64,000 nucleotides of DNA from NCBI RefSeq assembly GCF_000172175.1, contig NZ_ABJL02000007.1, positions 372,001 to 436,000 of the forward strand, given 5' to 3'. Source of the stretch: Bacteroides intestinalis DSM 17393. Its GTDB lineage: Bacteria; Bacteroidota; Bacteroidia; Bacteroidales; Bacteroidaceae. Numbering within the stretch: position 1 is the stretch's first letter; the number at the start of each line of letters is the position of its first letter. The position numbers and the translations under genes are program-made. Shown piece after piece: positions 46,940 to 54,533 of this stretch. The notes below the pieces were generated by a model. It did no database searches. It worked only from the letters and a program-made list of their open reading frames with translations, and was not told the origin of the DNA.

Positions 46940-48481
46940 ATGCTAAAGTCCGAATCCCTCATTCATCTGATTAATAATCTCACTAAACAGGAGAAGAAAG
47001 AATTCTCCCTGTATATCTCTAATAAACCGGAGAAGGATTATATCTTTCTTTTCAGGTTGATTGATGATAAAAAATTAAGTGATCCCGAAGAATTGAAGAT
47101 GTCTTTTCTGACAGCTAAACCTACTTCTTCATTTAATACGGTAGTTATTTATTTATTTGATTTGTTGATAGACATATTGACCCGGTTGCGGACAGAGCAG
47201 GACAGTTATTATCTCTTGTTCAATGAATTGCTGCACGCAAGGGTTTTGTATGAGAAATCCATGTATCAGGAATGCTTTCAGGTATTGAAAAAGGTAAAAG
47301 AGAAAGCGGTGTATTATGAGAATCACTTTGCGTTGTTGGTAGCGCAAAGGCTGGAACTGAACTATCTTCTGACATTGGATTTTGAAGATATGGATGAACA
47401 AAAGCTGCTGAATAAGCAATATAAGATGAATAATACATTAAAAAGTATCCGCCAACTGAATGAGCAGTCTTCACTGTATGAGCTGTTGAAGTATAGAATG
47501 ATAAACAGAGGGGCTTCGAGGTCACTTGAGGAAACTCAGAAATTAGATGACTTGGTAACCAGTGAAATCAGTATTGTAGCAAGTGCAGGCGTTGAGAACT
47601 TTGAAATAAAAAAGAATCATCAGTTATTCCAGGCGAATTACTTTATCACAGTAGGGGATTACAAAGCAGCATTTAACTCGTTTGTAGAATTGAACAAGCT
47701 CTTTGAAGAGAACAGCCATTTGTGGAATAATCCTCCGGTCTATTACCTGATGACGGTGGAAGGTATGCTGGAAAGTCTGCGTATCATGCACAATTATGAG
47801 GGCATGAATTATTTCATTGAAAAGTTGGGGAAGTTGTCTTCGCCATCATCCAGTTTCCAGCTGAATGTTATGTATGTGATCTTTATCTACCGGTTGTTTT
47901 CGTTTATTGATGCAGGTGATTTCGATAAAGCAGGAATATGGATTGCTGAACATCAAACCTCGTTGATTGATAAGATGCTACTGCTGAAGGAGCAACAACA
48001 GGCGGAAATGTCATTGTATATTGCTCTGATCCATTTAGGAAATGGGGAGTACAGGAAAGCCCGGAAACGGCTGAGTGCGACTATCGGTAGAGGTCATTTA
48101 TATTCTCTTCCGTTGTTTCGTACCATTAGGATCGTGAATGTGATGATTCATTATGAATTGGGGGATGTAGACTATATTCAGTCTGAAATTCGCTCTATCA
48201 AGCGGGAAATGTCCAAAAACAAGGGATATAATCTGAAGGTGGAATCCTTTTTGCTTAAGTTCCTGAATTATTCTTTCGCTGATACGAATCGGAAAAAGCG
48301 TGCGGAGATATGGGAAAGTATGGCGGAAGAAGTCCATGCCTTGTATGCAGATAAATATGAAACTCAGATTCTGCGTAAGTTCGACTTTGTGGCATGGGTT
48401 GAGGCTAAGATATTTGAGGTGCCTTTGAGTGATATTCTGAAGCGGGAACACGCTTCAAAGAGTAAATGGCAGCATCGATAG
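46940..48481 (+). CDS. Helical repeat protein, probable regulator of the ribose locus
   Basis: 513 residues from ATG 46940 (MLKSESLIHLINNLTKQEKKEFSLY). The open frame extends back to 46808, but the extra 44 residues are hydrophobic and AT-driven with no signal character, and the chosen start fits the conserved-looking beginning. Predicted all-helical with TPR-like repeats (FQVLKKVKEKAVYYENHFALLVAQRLELNYLL, GDYKAAFNSFVELNKLFEEN, GEYRKARKRLSATIGRG). I see no classical helix-turn-helix by eye, though NNLTKQEKKEFSLYIS could hold a small DNA-binding element. It diverges from rbsK, the place of the regulator (rbsR) in the B. thetaiotaomicron ribose locus, so a regulatory role is inferred from position. 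Confidence 0.75.
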   Translation: MLKSESLIHLINNLTKQEKKEFSLYISNKPEKDYIFLFRLIDDKKLSDPEELKMSFLTAKPTSSFNTVVIYLFDLLIDILTRLRTEQDSYYLLFNELLHARVLYEKSMYQECFQVLKKVKEKAVYYENHFALLVAQRLELNYLLTLDFEDMDEQKLLNKQYKMNNTLKSIRQLNEQSSLYELLKYRMINRGASRSLEETQKLDDLVTSEISIVASAGVENFEIKKNHQLFQANYFITVGDYKAAFNSFVELNKLFEENSHLWNNPPVYYLMTVEGMLESLRIMHNYEGMNYFIEKLGKLSSPSSSFQLNVMYVIFIYRLFSFIDAGDFDKAGIWIAEHQTSLIDKMLLLKEQQQAEMSLYIALIHLGNGEYRKARKRLSATIGRGHLYSLPLFRTIRIVNVMIHYELGDVDYIQSEIRSIKREMSKNKGYNLKVESFLLKFLNYSFADTNRKKRAEIWESMAEEVHALYADKYETQILRKFDFVAWVEAKIFEVPLSDILKREHASKSKWQHR

Positions 48482-48530
48482 AATGAATGAGGATGTATCA
48501 AAATAAGAATTGTACATCCTCATTCATTCT
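48480..48530. terminator. Bidirectional terminator between regulator and lgt
   Basis: Perfect 18-bp stem, left arm 48480-48497 and right arm 48513-48530 (AGAATGAATGAGGATGTA and its complement), beginning inside the stop codon of the regulator gene. Confidence 0.85.
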
Positions 48531-48534
48531 ATTT

Positions 48535-49362
48535 CTATGCTTTCTTCTTTCCGTAGAAGAACATGAAGTACACGCCTATAATCACGAACGGAACGCTGAG
48601 CCATTGTCCCATATTCAGTGACATGCTATTCTCGAAATCTACCTGGTTCTCTTTCAGGAATTCCACGAAGAAGCGGAATACGAATATCTCTGTGAGACAG
48701 AGGCCGAAGAAGAAACCACGGTGTAATTTCTTGCCATAATTCTTATACAAGAAAATCATGATCAGGAAGAATATGAAATAAGCGATGGCCTCGTAAAGCT
48801 GTGCCGGATGGCGGGGGAGCATATCTACCCGTTCGAATACGAAAGCCCAGGGTACATCGGTTGCTTTACCTATGATTTCGGAGTTCATCAGGTTGGCGAG
48901 GCGGATGAAGCAGGCGCAGATAGGGGTGGACACGGCTATCATGTCCAGCACATCCATATAGTGCATCTTAGTTTTGCGGCAGTACATCCACAGGGCAATA
49001 ATCAATCCGAGTGTTCCGCCATGACTGGCAAGACCTGCATAACCGGTCCATTTCCAACCACCATCGGGCAAAAACTGTATGGGTAATATCATTTCCCAGA
49101 AATGATGCAGGTAATATTCCGGCTGATAGAATAGGCAGTGCCCTAATCGTGCTCCGATGAGAATACCGAAGAAGCAATAGAAGAACAGCGGTTCGAACTT
49201 GTCGTCACCAATTTTTTTGTCTTTATACTGGTAACGAACTACAAAATAGGAGCATGCGATGCCAATGACCCACAATAGGCCGTAATAACGGACGGGTACA
49301 TGACCGAACAGGTTGAACAGTTCGGGGTTGGGGTTCCAGTTGATGGTTAGTAATGAGAGCAT
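48535..49362 (-). CDS. lgt: Prolipoprotein diacylglyceryl transferase, copy 1
   Basis: Attaches diacylglycerol from phosphatidylglycerol to the lipobox Cys of prolipoproteins, the first step of lipoprotein maturation, in the inner membrane. 275 residues with about seven membrane spans. Family marks: RYYGLLWVIGI near the N-terminus, LIGARLGHCLFYQPEYYL, SHGGTLGLIIALW, the Bacteroidetes form of the signature box (IRLANLMNSEIIGKATDVPWAF), and RHPAQLYEAIAYF. Nearly the same as the gene at 49404-50237, with 41 nt between them. Relevant here because most glycan-use proteins in the window are lipoproteins. Confidence 0.95.
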   Translation of the reverse strand: MLSLLTINWNPNPELFNLFGHVPVRYYGLLWVIGIACSYFVVRYQYKDKKIGDDKFEPLFFYCFFGILIGARLGHCLFYQPEYYLHHFWEMILPIQFLPDGGWKWTGYAGLASHGGTLGLIIALWMYCRKTKMHYMDVLDMIAVSTPICACFIRLANLMNSEIIGKATDVPWAFVFERVDMLPRHPAQLYEAIAYFIFFLIMIFLYKNYGKKLHRGFFFGLCLTEIFVFRFFVEFLKENQVDFENSMSLNMGQWLSVPFVIIGVYFMFFYGKKKA

Positions 49363-49403
49363 ATTTTCAATATATTTGGTTTACAAATGAGCTTATTTAC
49401 TTT

Positions 49404-50237
49404 TTATTGCTTGTTTTTCCCATAAAAGAGCATGAAATATATTCCGATGATAACGAACGGAACGCTGAGCCATTGCCCCATGTTGAGAGTCATTGTATTC
49501 TCGAAATCCACTTGGTTTTCTTTCAGGAACTCTACAAAGAAGCGGAAGACGAATATTTCTGTCAGGCAAAGTCCGAAGAAGAAACCTCGGTGCAGCTTTT
49601 GGCCATGGTCTGATTTCTTATATAAGTAAATCATTCCCAGGAAGAAGATAAAGTAGGCGATTGCTTCGTAAAGCTGTGCCGGATGGCGGGGTAGCATATC
49701 TACTTGTTCGAATACAAAAGCCCAAGGCATATCGGTTGGCTTGCCAATGATTTCGGAGTTCATCAGGTTGGCAAGGCGGATACAGCAGGCGCAGATGGGG
49801 GTGGCTACGGCTATCATGTCCAGCACGTCCATGTAGTGCATCTTGGTTTTACGGCAATATAGCCACAGGGCGATGATTAGTCCGAGGGTGCCGCCATGAC
49901 TGGCAAGTCCCTTGTAGCCTATCCATTTCCAGCCTTCGCCTGGAAACTGCCTGATGGGAAGTATCATTTCTATGAGATGATTCTGATAATAACTCCAATC
50001 GTAGAAGATGCAGTGCCCTAACCTTGCTCCGAGGGTGATGCCGATTACGCAATAGAAAAAGAGCGGGGTGAACTTGTCTTCACTGATTTTCCTATCCCGG
50101 TATTGGCGCTGGACTATGATGCAGGAAAGTACGATGCCGATACCCCACAGTAGCCCGTAATAGCGAATGGGGAAACTTCCGAAGAGGTTGAACAGTTCGG
50201 GATCGGGATTCCAATTGATGGTGAGCAGTGATGGCAT
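49404..50237 (-). CDS. lgt: Prolipoprotein diacylglyceryl transferase, copy 2 (tandem paralogue)
   Basis: 277 residues, closely similar to copy 1 along the whole length (same RHPAQLYEAIAYFIFFL, HGGTLGLIIALWLYCRKTKMHYMDVLDMIAV and terminal VDFENTMTLNMGQWLSVPFVIIG stretches). The differences are scattered conservative changes and many silent ones, so this is an old duplication rather than an assembly error. The signature box here is IRLANLMNSEIIGKPTDMPWAF. All recognisable functional stretches are kept, so both may be active. Lies 21 nt downstream of the ORF6N gene. Confidence 0.94.
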   Translation of the reverse strand: MPSLLTINWNPDPELFNLFGSFPIRYYGLLWGIGIVLSCIIVQRQYRDRKISEDKFTPLFFYCVIGITLGARLGHCIFYDWSYYQNHLIEMILPIRQFPGEGWKWIGYKGLASHGGTLGLIIALWLYCRKTKMHYMDVLDMIAVATPICACCIRLANLMNSEIIGKPTDMPWAFVFEQVDMLPRHPAQLYEAIAYFIFFLGMIYLYKKSDHGQKLHRGFFFGLCLTEIFVFRFFVEFLKENQVDFENTMTLNMGQWLSVPFVIIGIYFMLFYGKNKQ

Positions 50238-50258
50238 AAATGTATCTGATTATATGGT

Positions 50259-50831
50259 TTATTGTTTTGGTTTTATAAAGCCGATAGGGTTTCTGGTGCT
50301 ATCTGCCAGCCTTTTCTGGGCTTGCAGTTCGGCAAGGGTTTGGTTGATTAGCTCCAGTTGCATACGGGTGTCTTCGTTGATGTCGTTGTAATCGGTGAAG
50401 ACTTCTTCGATGTAGGATTTGAGTTCCTTCAGTTCTTCCTCCAATTGGCCTATTCTATCTGTGGGGGGAGTAGAGATGAGGCGGCGAGTGGCAACGAAGG
50501 TACGCATGATGGCAATGTTGACTTCAATGGCGATTGAAGAGTTAAGCACGCTACTTAACATAGCGACTCCCAATTCTGTAAATGCATAAGGATTTCGTCT
50601 TAATCCCATTTTGATAGAATTGGAGGTCACAAGTTGTGACTTCCAATTTTGAGTTTCTTCGTTGGTTAGTTGAAACATAAAGTCGTCAGGAAAGCGTTCT
50701 ATATTACGTTTTACTGATTGATTGAGAACTTTTGTTTCGACTCCGTATAAGTCCGCTAAATCCCTGTCAAGCATCACTTGTTGCCCTCTTATTTCGTATA
50801 TTTTACTCTGTATGATTACTGTTAATTCCAT
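50259..50831 (-). CDS. ORF6N-domain DNA-binding-like protein
   Basis: 190 residues. The N-terminal part (about 8-95: IYEIRGQQVMLDRDLADLYGVETKVLNQSVKRNIERFPDDFMFQLT) is an ORF6N domain, a KilA-N/BRO-related DNA-binding domain common in phages and integrated elements. The region PYAFTELGVAMLSSVLNS is also typical. The C-terminal ~80 residues are a coiled-coil helix (LEEELKELKSYIEEV) ending LADSTRNPIGFIKPKQ. Chromosomal Bacteroides carry several such proteins outside obvious prophages, so it may be a phage relic or a host regulator. No other phage gene adjoins it. Confidence 0.85.
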   Translation of the reverse strand: MELTVIIQSKIYEIRGQQVMLDRDLADLYGVETKVLNQSVKRNIERFPDDFMFQLTNEETQNWKSQLVTSNSIKMGLRRNPYAFTELGVAMLSSVLNSSIAIEVNIAIMRTFVATRRLISTPPTDRIGQLEEELKELKSYIEEVFTDYNDINEDTRMQLELINQTLAELQAQKRLADSTRNPIGFIKPKQ

Positions 50832-50906
50832 CTGCCTTTTTTATGTTGGGATGCATAAATAGTATTTCATAGGTTACTGCCTTATTTGAAGTCGCAATTT
50901 GCGACT

Positions 50907-51830
50907 TCAAGATTTGAACTTCTCCGCCACCATCCTGTACGTCGGAATATCAATCCCCTGTTCTTCTGCGGCAGCAATCATATCAAAAAGCAACCCTTGC
51001 ACCTCACTTTCGTGTCCCTTAGCCATATCCTTCTGCATGGAAGCGGTACTTTCCGGGTCCAGTTTGTCGATAACTTTAAGATTATATTCTACAATGTCTT
51101 CCTTGAAGTCAATACCAAGTTTAGCGCCCAGTGCGGCACTCTCGCGCGACAGTCCGATAAACGTATCGCGCACCTCTCCAGGTTTCTGTACTTCGCCCAT
51201 AGGCACATCGTAATAAGCTCCGGTGACAGCCATAGCAGAGATGAAAGACCACTTCACGAAAGTGTCCCGGTTGATGTCGGGAGATATCTCGGCTTTGATG
51301 CCGCTTTCCTGCAAGTCCTGTTGTATAGTTTCCAACGTTCCACGGGGAACAACCGTGCCTTTGTGTGCACCGTAAACCAGACGGAATATCTTGCCCATTT
51401 GCGTGATTTCTCCTTTGCCGGACACGAAGCCGACAATGTAGATGCAACCGTCCAGAACCGTCACTCCGGGCACCAGGCGCTGAATGCGGAGACCTGTGCC
51501 GTAGACATTGAGAATAGGGATTACGACCGTGTTCTTGTGGGCGGAGCGTTTTATCAACTCCGTTATCGAATCTATGGAATAGCCTTTGACGCATACAAAG
51601 ATGACGTCGGCTTTGCCTGTATATTCTTCGGCGGTATAGGCTTTGATGGGTAGTGTATGTTCGCCTTTCAGGTCGGAGTGCAAACGCAATCCGTGTTCGC
51701 GTATGGCAGCCAGATGTTCACCGCGGGCAATGCAGGTCACATATTTGCCGGCAAGGGACAGAAAGGCGGCGATACTGCCTCCCACGCCGCCTGTTCCGGC
51801 TATAAGGTATTTCATATTATTGTTTTCCAT
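50907..51830 (-). CDS. Ketopantoate reductase-family (ApbA/PanE) oxidoreductase
   Basis: NADPH-dependent reductase, 307 residues. Rossmann fold with GTGGVGGSIAAFLSLAGKYV at the N-terminus; an ATG five codons in (MKYLIAG) is an equally good start. The middle has VIFVCVKGYSIDSI and a conserved Lys-containing part VKWSFISAMAVTGAYYDVP, the catalytic region of PanE-type enzymes; the C-terminus has ESEVQGLLFDMIAAAEEQGIDIPTYRMV. The usual reaction is 2-dehydropantoate to pantoate in vitamin B5/coenzyme A synthesis. Members of this family also reduce other 2-keto acids, so the symbol is left open. Confidence 0.9.
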   Translation of the reverse strand: MENNNMKYLIAGTGGVGGSIAAFLSLAGKYVTCIARGEHLAAIREHGLRLHSDLKGEHTLPIKAYTAEEYTGKADVIFVCVKGYSIDSITELIKRSAHKNTVVIPILNVYGTGLRIQRLVPGVTVLDGCIYIVGFVSGKGEITQMGKIFRLVYGAHKGTVVPRGTLETIQQDLQESGIKAEISPDINRDTFVKWSFISAMAVTGAYYDVPMGEVQKPGEVRDTFIGLSRESAALGAKLGIDFKEDIVEYNLKVIDKLDPESTASMQKDMAKGHESEVQGLLFDMIAAAEEQGIDIPTYRMVAEKFKS

Positions 51831-51882
51831 TTTGCAATGTACTATTTTACGTAGATTTCTTTTTTCATATAGTAAAGTCGTC

Positions 51883-52092
51883 CTACCTTATTTTCTGCTT
51901 CATCAATACGGGGACTTCTTTACCGTGCAGTATGGATTCGGGCTTTGCCTTTTCCATCCATTGGTAGAAGCGTGTCAGGCTCATGGGACGGGCGTGTTTC
52001 TGATAGGTGGGCAGACCGCTTTTCATGGCGATATGTGCATAAGCGACACTACACAGAAGCATGACGAGCAGAGTGGAGAAAGGTTGCTTCAT
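51883..52092 (-). CDS. Small exported protein of unknown function
   Basis: 69 residues. MKQPFSTLLVMLLCSVAYAHIA is a good signal peptide; mature part is about 50 residues, basic, with HARPMSLTRFYQWMEKAKPESIL. No cysteine or recognisable motif in the mature part. It sits 74 nt from ychF and 53 nt from the reductase gene on the same strand. Codon use is like its neighbours, supporting a real gene, but I cannot confirm it. Confidence 0.5.
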   Translation of the reverse strand: MKQPFSTLLVMLLCSVAYAHIAMKSGLPTYQKHARPMSLTRFYQWMEKAKPESILHGKEVPVLMKQKIR

Positions 52093-52120
52093 GGTTGGTT
52101 TGCAGTATTATTCTGTGATT

Positions 52121-52148
52121 AAATCGCCCGCCACTTGGCGGACGATTT
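52121..52148 (-). terminator. Stem-loop after ychF
   Basis: AAATCGCCCGCCA (52121-52133) / TGGCGGACGATTT (52136-52148), one mismatch, 18 nt after the ychF stop at 52166. Confidence 0.6.
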
Positions 52149-52165
52149 ATAATGAGTTCTGTAAA

Positions 52166-53269
52166 TCAGACGTTGAACCGGAAGTGCATGATATCTCCAT
52201 CCTGCACCACGTATTCTTTGCCTTCCACGCCCAGCTTTCCGGCTTCGCGTACGGCGGCCTCGCTGCCATACTGGATGAAGTCTTCGTACTTGATAACTTC
52301 GGCACGGATGAATCCTTTTTCAAAGTCGGTATGGATAACTCCGGCGCATTGCGGAGCTTTCCAGCCTTTCTGGTAGGTCCATGCTCTCACTTCCATTTCT
52401 CCGGCGGTGATGAAGGTTTCCAGATTCAGCAATTGGTAGGCCGATTTAATCAGGCGGCTTACGCCGGATTCTTTTAATCCTACTTCTTCGAGGAACATCT
52501 GGCGGTCTTCGTACGTTTCCAGCTCGGCGATGTCGGCTTCGGTCTTGGCGGCTACAATCAGGATTTCGGCATTTTCGTCCTTCACTGCTTCGCGCACCAT
52601 TTCCACGTATTTATTGCCATTCACTGCGCTTGCCTCGTCCACGTTGCAGACGTACATCACCGGTTTACTGGTCAGGAGGAAAAGCTCTTTGGCAATCTTC
52701 TGTTCGTCTTTGGTCTCGAACTGCACGGTGCGTGCGCTTTTGCCTTGTTCCAGTGCCTCTTTATACTGCACCAGTACATCGTAAGCCAGCTTGGCAGTTT
52801 TGTCGCCACCTGTTTGTGCTTGCTTCTGCACTTTCTGGATGCGGCTTTCAATGGTTTCTAGGTCTTTCAGTTGCAACTCGTAGTCGATGATTTCCTTGTC
52901 GCGCACCGGGTTGATGCTTCCGTCCACGTGTGTCACGTTTTCATCGTCGAAACAACGCAGCACATGGATGATAGCATCCGTTTCACGAATGTTCGCGAGG
53001 AATTTGTTACCCAGTCCTTCGCCTTTGCTGGCACCCTTTACGAGTCCGGCAATGTCCACGATTTCCACCGTAGTGGGCACGATGCGTCCCGGATGTACCA
53101 GTTCGGCGAGCTTCGTCAGGCGCTCATCGGGTACGGTGATTACACCCACATTCGGTTCTATTGTACAAAAAGGGAAGTTTGCCGCCTGCGCTTTTGCGTT
53201 GGACAAACAGTTGAAAAGCGTCGACTTGCCTACATTTGGCAGACCGACAATACCACATTGTAAAGCCAT
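52166..53269 (-). CDS. ychF: YchF/Ola1-family ribosome-associated P-loop ATPase
   Basis: Ancient Obg-like P-loop protein that hydrolyses ATP rather than GTP and binds ribosomes. 367 residues, normal length. P-loop GLPNVGKST (about 8-16), switch regions VEIVDIAGLVKGASKGEGLGNKFLANIRETDAIIHV, the coiled-coil insertion about 130-190 (ETIESRIQKVQKQAQTGGDK), NVDEASA in place of the GTP-specific NKxD, and the C-terminal TGS domain (DFEKGFIRAEVIKYEDFIQYGSEAAVREAGKLG, KEYVVQDGDIMHFRFN). The -7 element TATCTTTG is at 53303-53310 on the minus strand, 33 nt upstream of the start. Confidence 0.97.
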   Translation of the reverse strand: MALQCGIVGLPNVGKSTLFNCLSNAKAQAANFPFCTIEPNVGVITVPDERLTKLAELVHPGRIVPTTVEIVDIAGLVKGASKGEGLGNKFLANIRETDAIIHVLRCFDDENVTHVDGSINPVRDKEIIDYELQLKDLETIESRIQKVQKQAQTGGDKTAKLAYDVLVQYKEALEQGKSARTVQFETKDEQKIAKELFLLTSKPVMYVCNVDEASAVNGNKYVEMVREAVKDENAEILIVAAKTEADIAELETYEDRQMFLEEVGLKESGVSRLIKSAYQLLNLETFITAGEMEVRAWTYQKGWKAPQCAGVIHTDFEKGFIRAEVIKYEDFIQYGSEAAVREAGKLGVEGKEYVVQDGDIMHFRFNV

Positions 53270-53485
53270 TATCTATTTCGTTATTACTTTGTTTTCTGCC
53301 TGCAAAGATAGGTATTCTTCTGTTTATTGCCTTATGGATTGTACATTTTTACCATTGGGGGTATTGGTTTTACTCTGAGATTAGTGGTAAATGCAGGTAG
53401 GTTTGTTTTTGAGGGAACGGGAATAGAACTTAATCAGTGAAATCCATATCTAAAATATATTCATAGCTTTTCCGGATATGAATAA

Positions 53486-53822
53486 AGTGTGATAGAGTGG
53501 TAGGGTGATAAAGTGATAGTGGAATAATACTCTGTGATATATAACGCAGCTACTTTATCACCCTATCACCTTACCACTTTATCACTCCTTTTGTTCCTTT
53601 CTTTCCCGATATGAACACAATCCAATTCCTGATCCGCATAAATAATATTAAGTTTCAGAGGTTAAGCTGCCGCATCGCCACTTTTATCCCTTTTCGCTGC
53701 GACGGTTAAGGAAAATTGTAGTAGGTACTTATTCTTTCCACCATGGAGAAAGTTGCTTTCCATCACGGGGAAACTTTCTTTCCACCATGGTGGAAAGAAA
53801 GAAACTCCACGGTGGAAAGAAT
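53486..53822. repeat. Palindrome-rich non-coding region
   Basis: Within the 1031-nt gap between ychF and the structured leader I see no gene but two inverted repeats. First, imperfect arms built of GTGATAR-type heptads at 53486-53522 and 53551-53588. Second, a set of GGTGGAAAGAA elements: a perfect 28-nt palindrome at 53774-53801 with centre CCATGG, flanked by ATTCTTTCCACC (53731-53742) and its complement (53811-53822). Function unknown. Confidence 0.8.
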
Positions 53823-53996
53823 AAGCGTTCGGAAGGAAAAGGCTAACCGTTGGAAGGGAAAAAGCATAGGAATGCCTAAGAAAGGAGTTAGCTATTGCAT
53901 TTAGTTCATTTCTGCACGGTAATGAATCAGACGGCTGGTGATGAGTGATTTAAAATAAAAATAGGACAAAATGTATCAAGGTAAATAATTTATAAC

Positions 53997-54031
53997 TATA
54001 TTTGCCCAGTGTTCACTATAGCGTAGTGAAC
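53997..54031 (+). promoter_or_regulatory. Promoter -7 element and palindromic site before the structured leader
   Basis: TATATTTG (53997-54004) is a -7 element with no good -33. The palindrome GTTCACTA-N5-TAGTGAAC (54011-54031) lies over the predicted start of transcription, where an operator would act. Confidence 0.55.
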
Positions 54032-54051
54032 TTGTTATATTTAACAAAAGC

Positions 54052-54274
54052 GTTATTGAAATTATCTTCATACATCAAACTTCGCAACTTTGATTAACAC
54101 TCGAAGATAATAATAACAACGCTCACGTCTTTGTTATATACCTGCATCTTCTTCCACGAGAGGAGTGGTGCGTCTATATACATAATTGACGTGAGTAGCT
54201 GTTGTTTATCCGGGTGTGAGGCATTGCGAAGGCCTGATGTATGGGTAAACAGATACGGCGACTCACGTTTTTTT
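54052..54274 (+). ncRNA. Highly structured mRNA leader, candidate attenuator
   Basis: Helix P0: 54052-54069 pairs with 54103-54117 over 15 bp with a 3-nt bulge and contains a second stem ATCAAA/TTTGAT (54074-54094). Then three segments compete: CTCACGTC (54122-54129), GACGTGAGT (54188-54196) and ACTCACGT (54261-54268). Segment 2 can pair with segment 1 or with segment 3, and segment 3 runs straight into seven T (54268-54274), so the 2-3 hairpin looks like an intrinsic terminator. Between 2 and 3 a nested stem TTGTTTATCC/GGGTAAACAG (54202-54211, 54243-54252) and AGGC/GCCT (54219-54235) stabilise the fold. The start codon of the 72-residue protein follows 26 nt later. Ligand or trigger unknown. 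Confidence 0.6.
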
Positions 54275-54300
54275 ATGTTAAACTTTAAACAATTAAGTGT

Positions 54301-54519
54301 ATGACAACAGACAAGCAAACCCAGAAAGAGACCTACGAAGCCCCTTCCATGGAAGTAATCAAAATGGAGAATGAAGGTGTAATCGCGGCAAGCAGCGAAG
54401 GTTACAACCCCGTTCAAACGAAATCTTACTCTAACAGAACTTCTACACGCAACTATGGCTCTGCATCAAGCAGTGATTTGGAAGATTTAATCAATGACAT
54501 TCTAACCATAGAAAACTAA
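54301..54519 (+). CDS. 72-residue small protein preceding a surface lipoprotein
   Basis: No signal peptide or membrane span. The N-terminal part KETYEAPSMEVIKMENEGVIAASS matches a pattern I know from many short Bacteroidales proteins (aromatic residue, Pro, small hydrophobic stretch, acidic, then Ala-Ala-Ser). The C-terminal half is Ser/Thr/Asn/Tyr-rich (SYSNRTSTRNYGSASSSDLEDL) and ends acidic. Function unknown; could be a peptide precursor or a regulator. The stop is 14 nt from the start of the next gene, so they share a transcript behind the structured leader. The short length and atypical composition limit confidence in function, but conserved context supports a real gene. Confidence 0.75.
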   Translation: MTTDKQTQKETYEAPSMEVIKMENEGVIAASSEGYNPVQTKSYSNRTSTRNYGSASSSDLEDLINDILTIEN

Positions 54520-54533
54520 GGAGGAACTTTATT

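Noticed and set aside
48535..50237. lgt duplication as an assembly artefact
   Set aside because: The copies differ at many silent and amino-acid positions and have different flanks.
50886..51653. Long plus-strand open frame of 255 codons
   Set aside because: It lies wholly antisense to the ketopantoate-reductase-family gene, has no recognisable motif and is explained by codon bias of the real gene.
54122..54268. Inverted repeats as an invertible (phase-variable) promoter
   Set aside because: The arms are only 8-9 bp, are partly three-way, and no recombinase gene is near; invertible promoters in Bacteroides use longer arms. The RNA-leader reading explains more.
54094..54417. Minus-strand frame of 107 codons over the leader
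   Set aside because: It is antisense to the structured leader and the 72-residue gene and has no motif.
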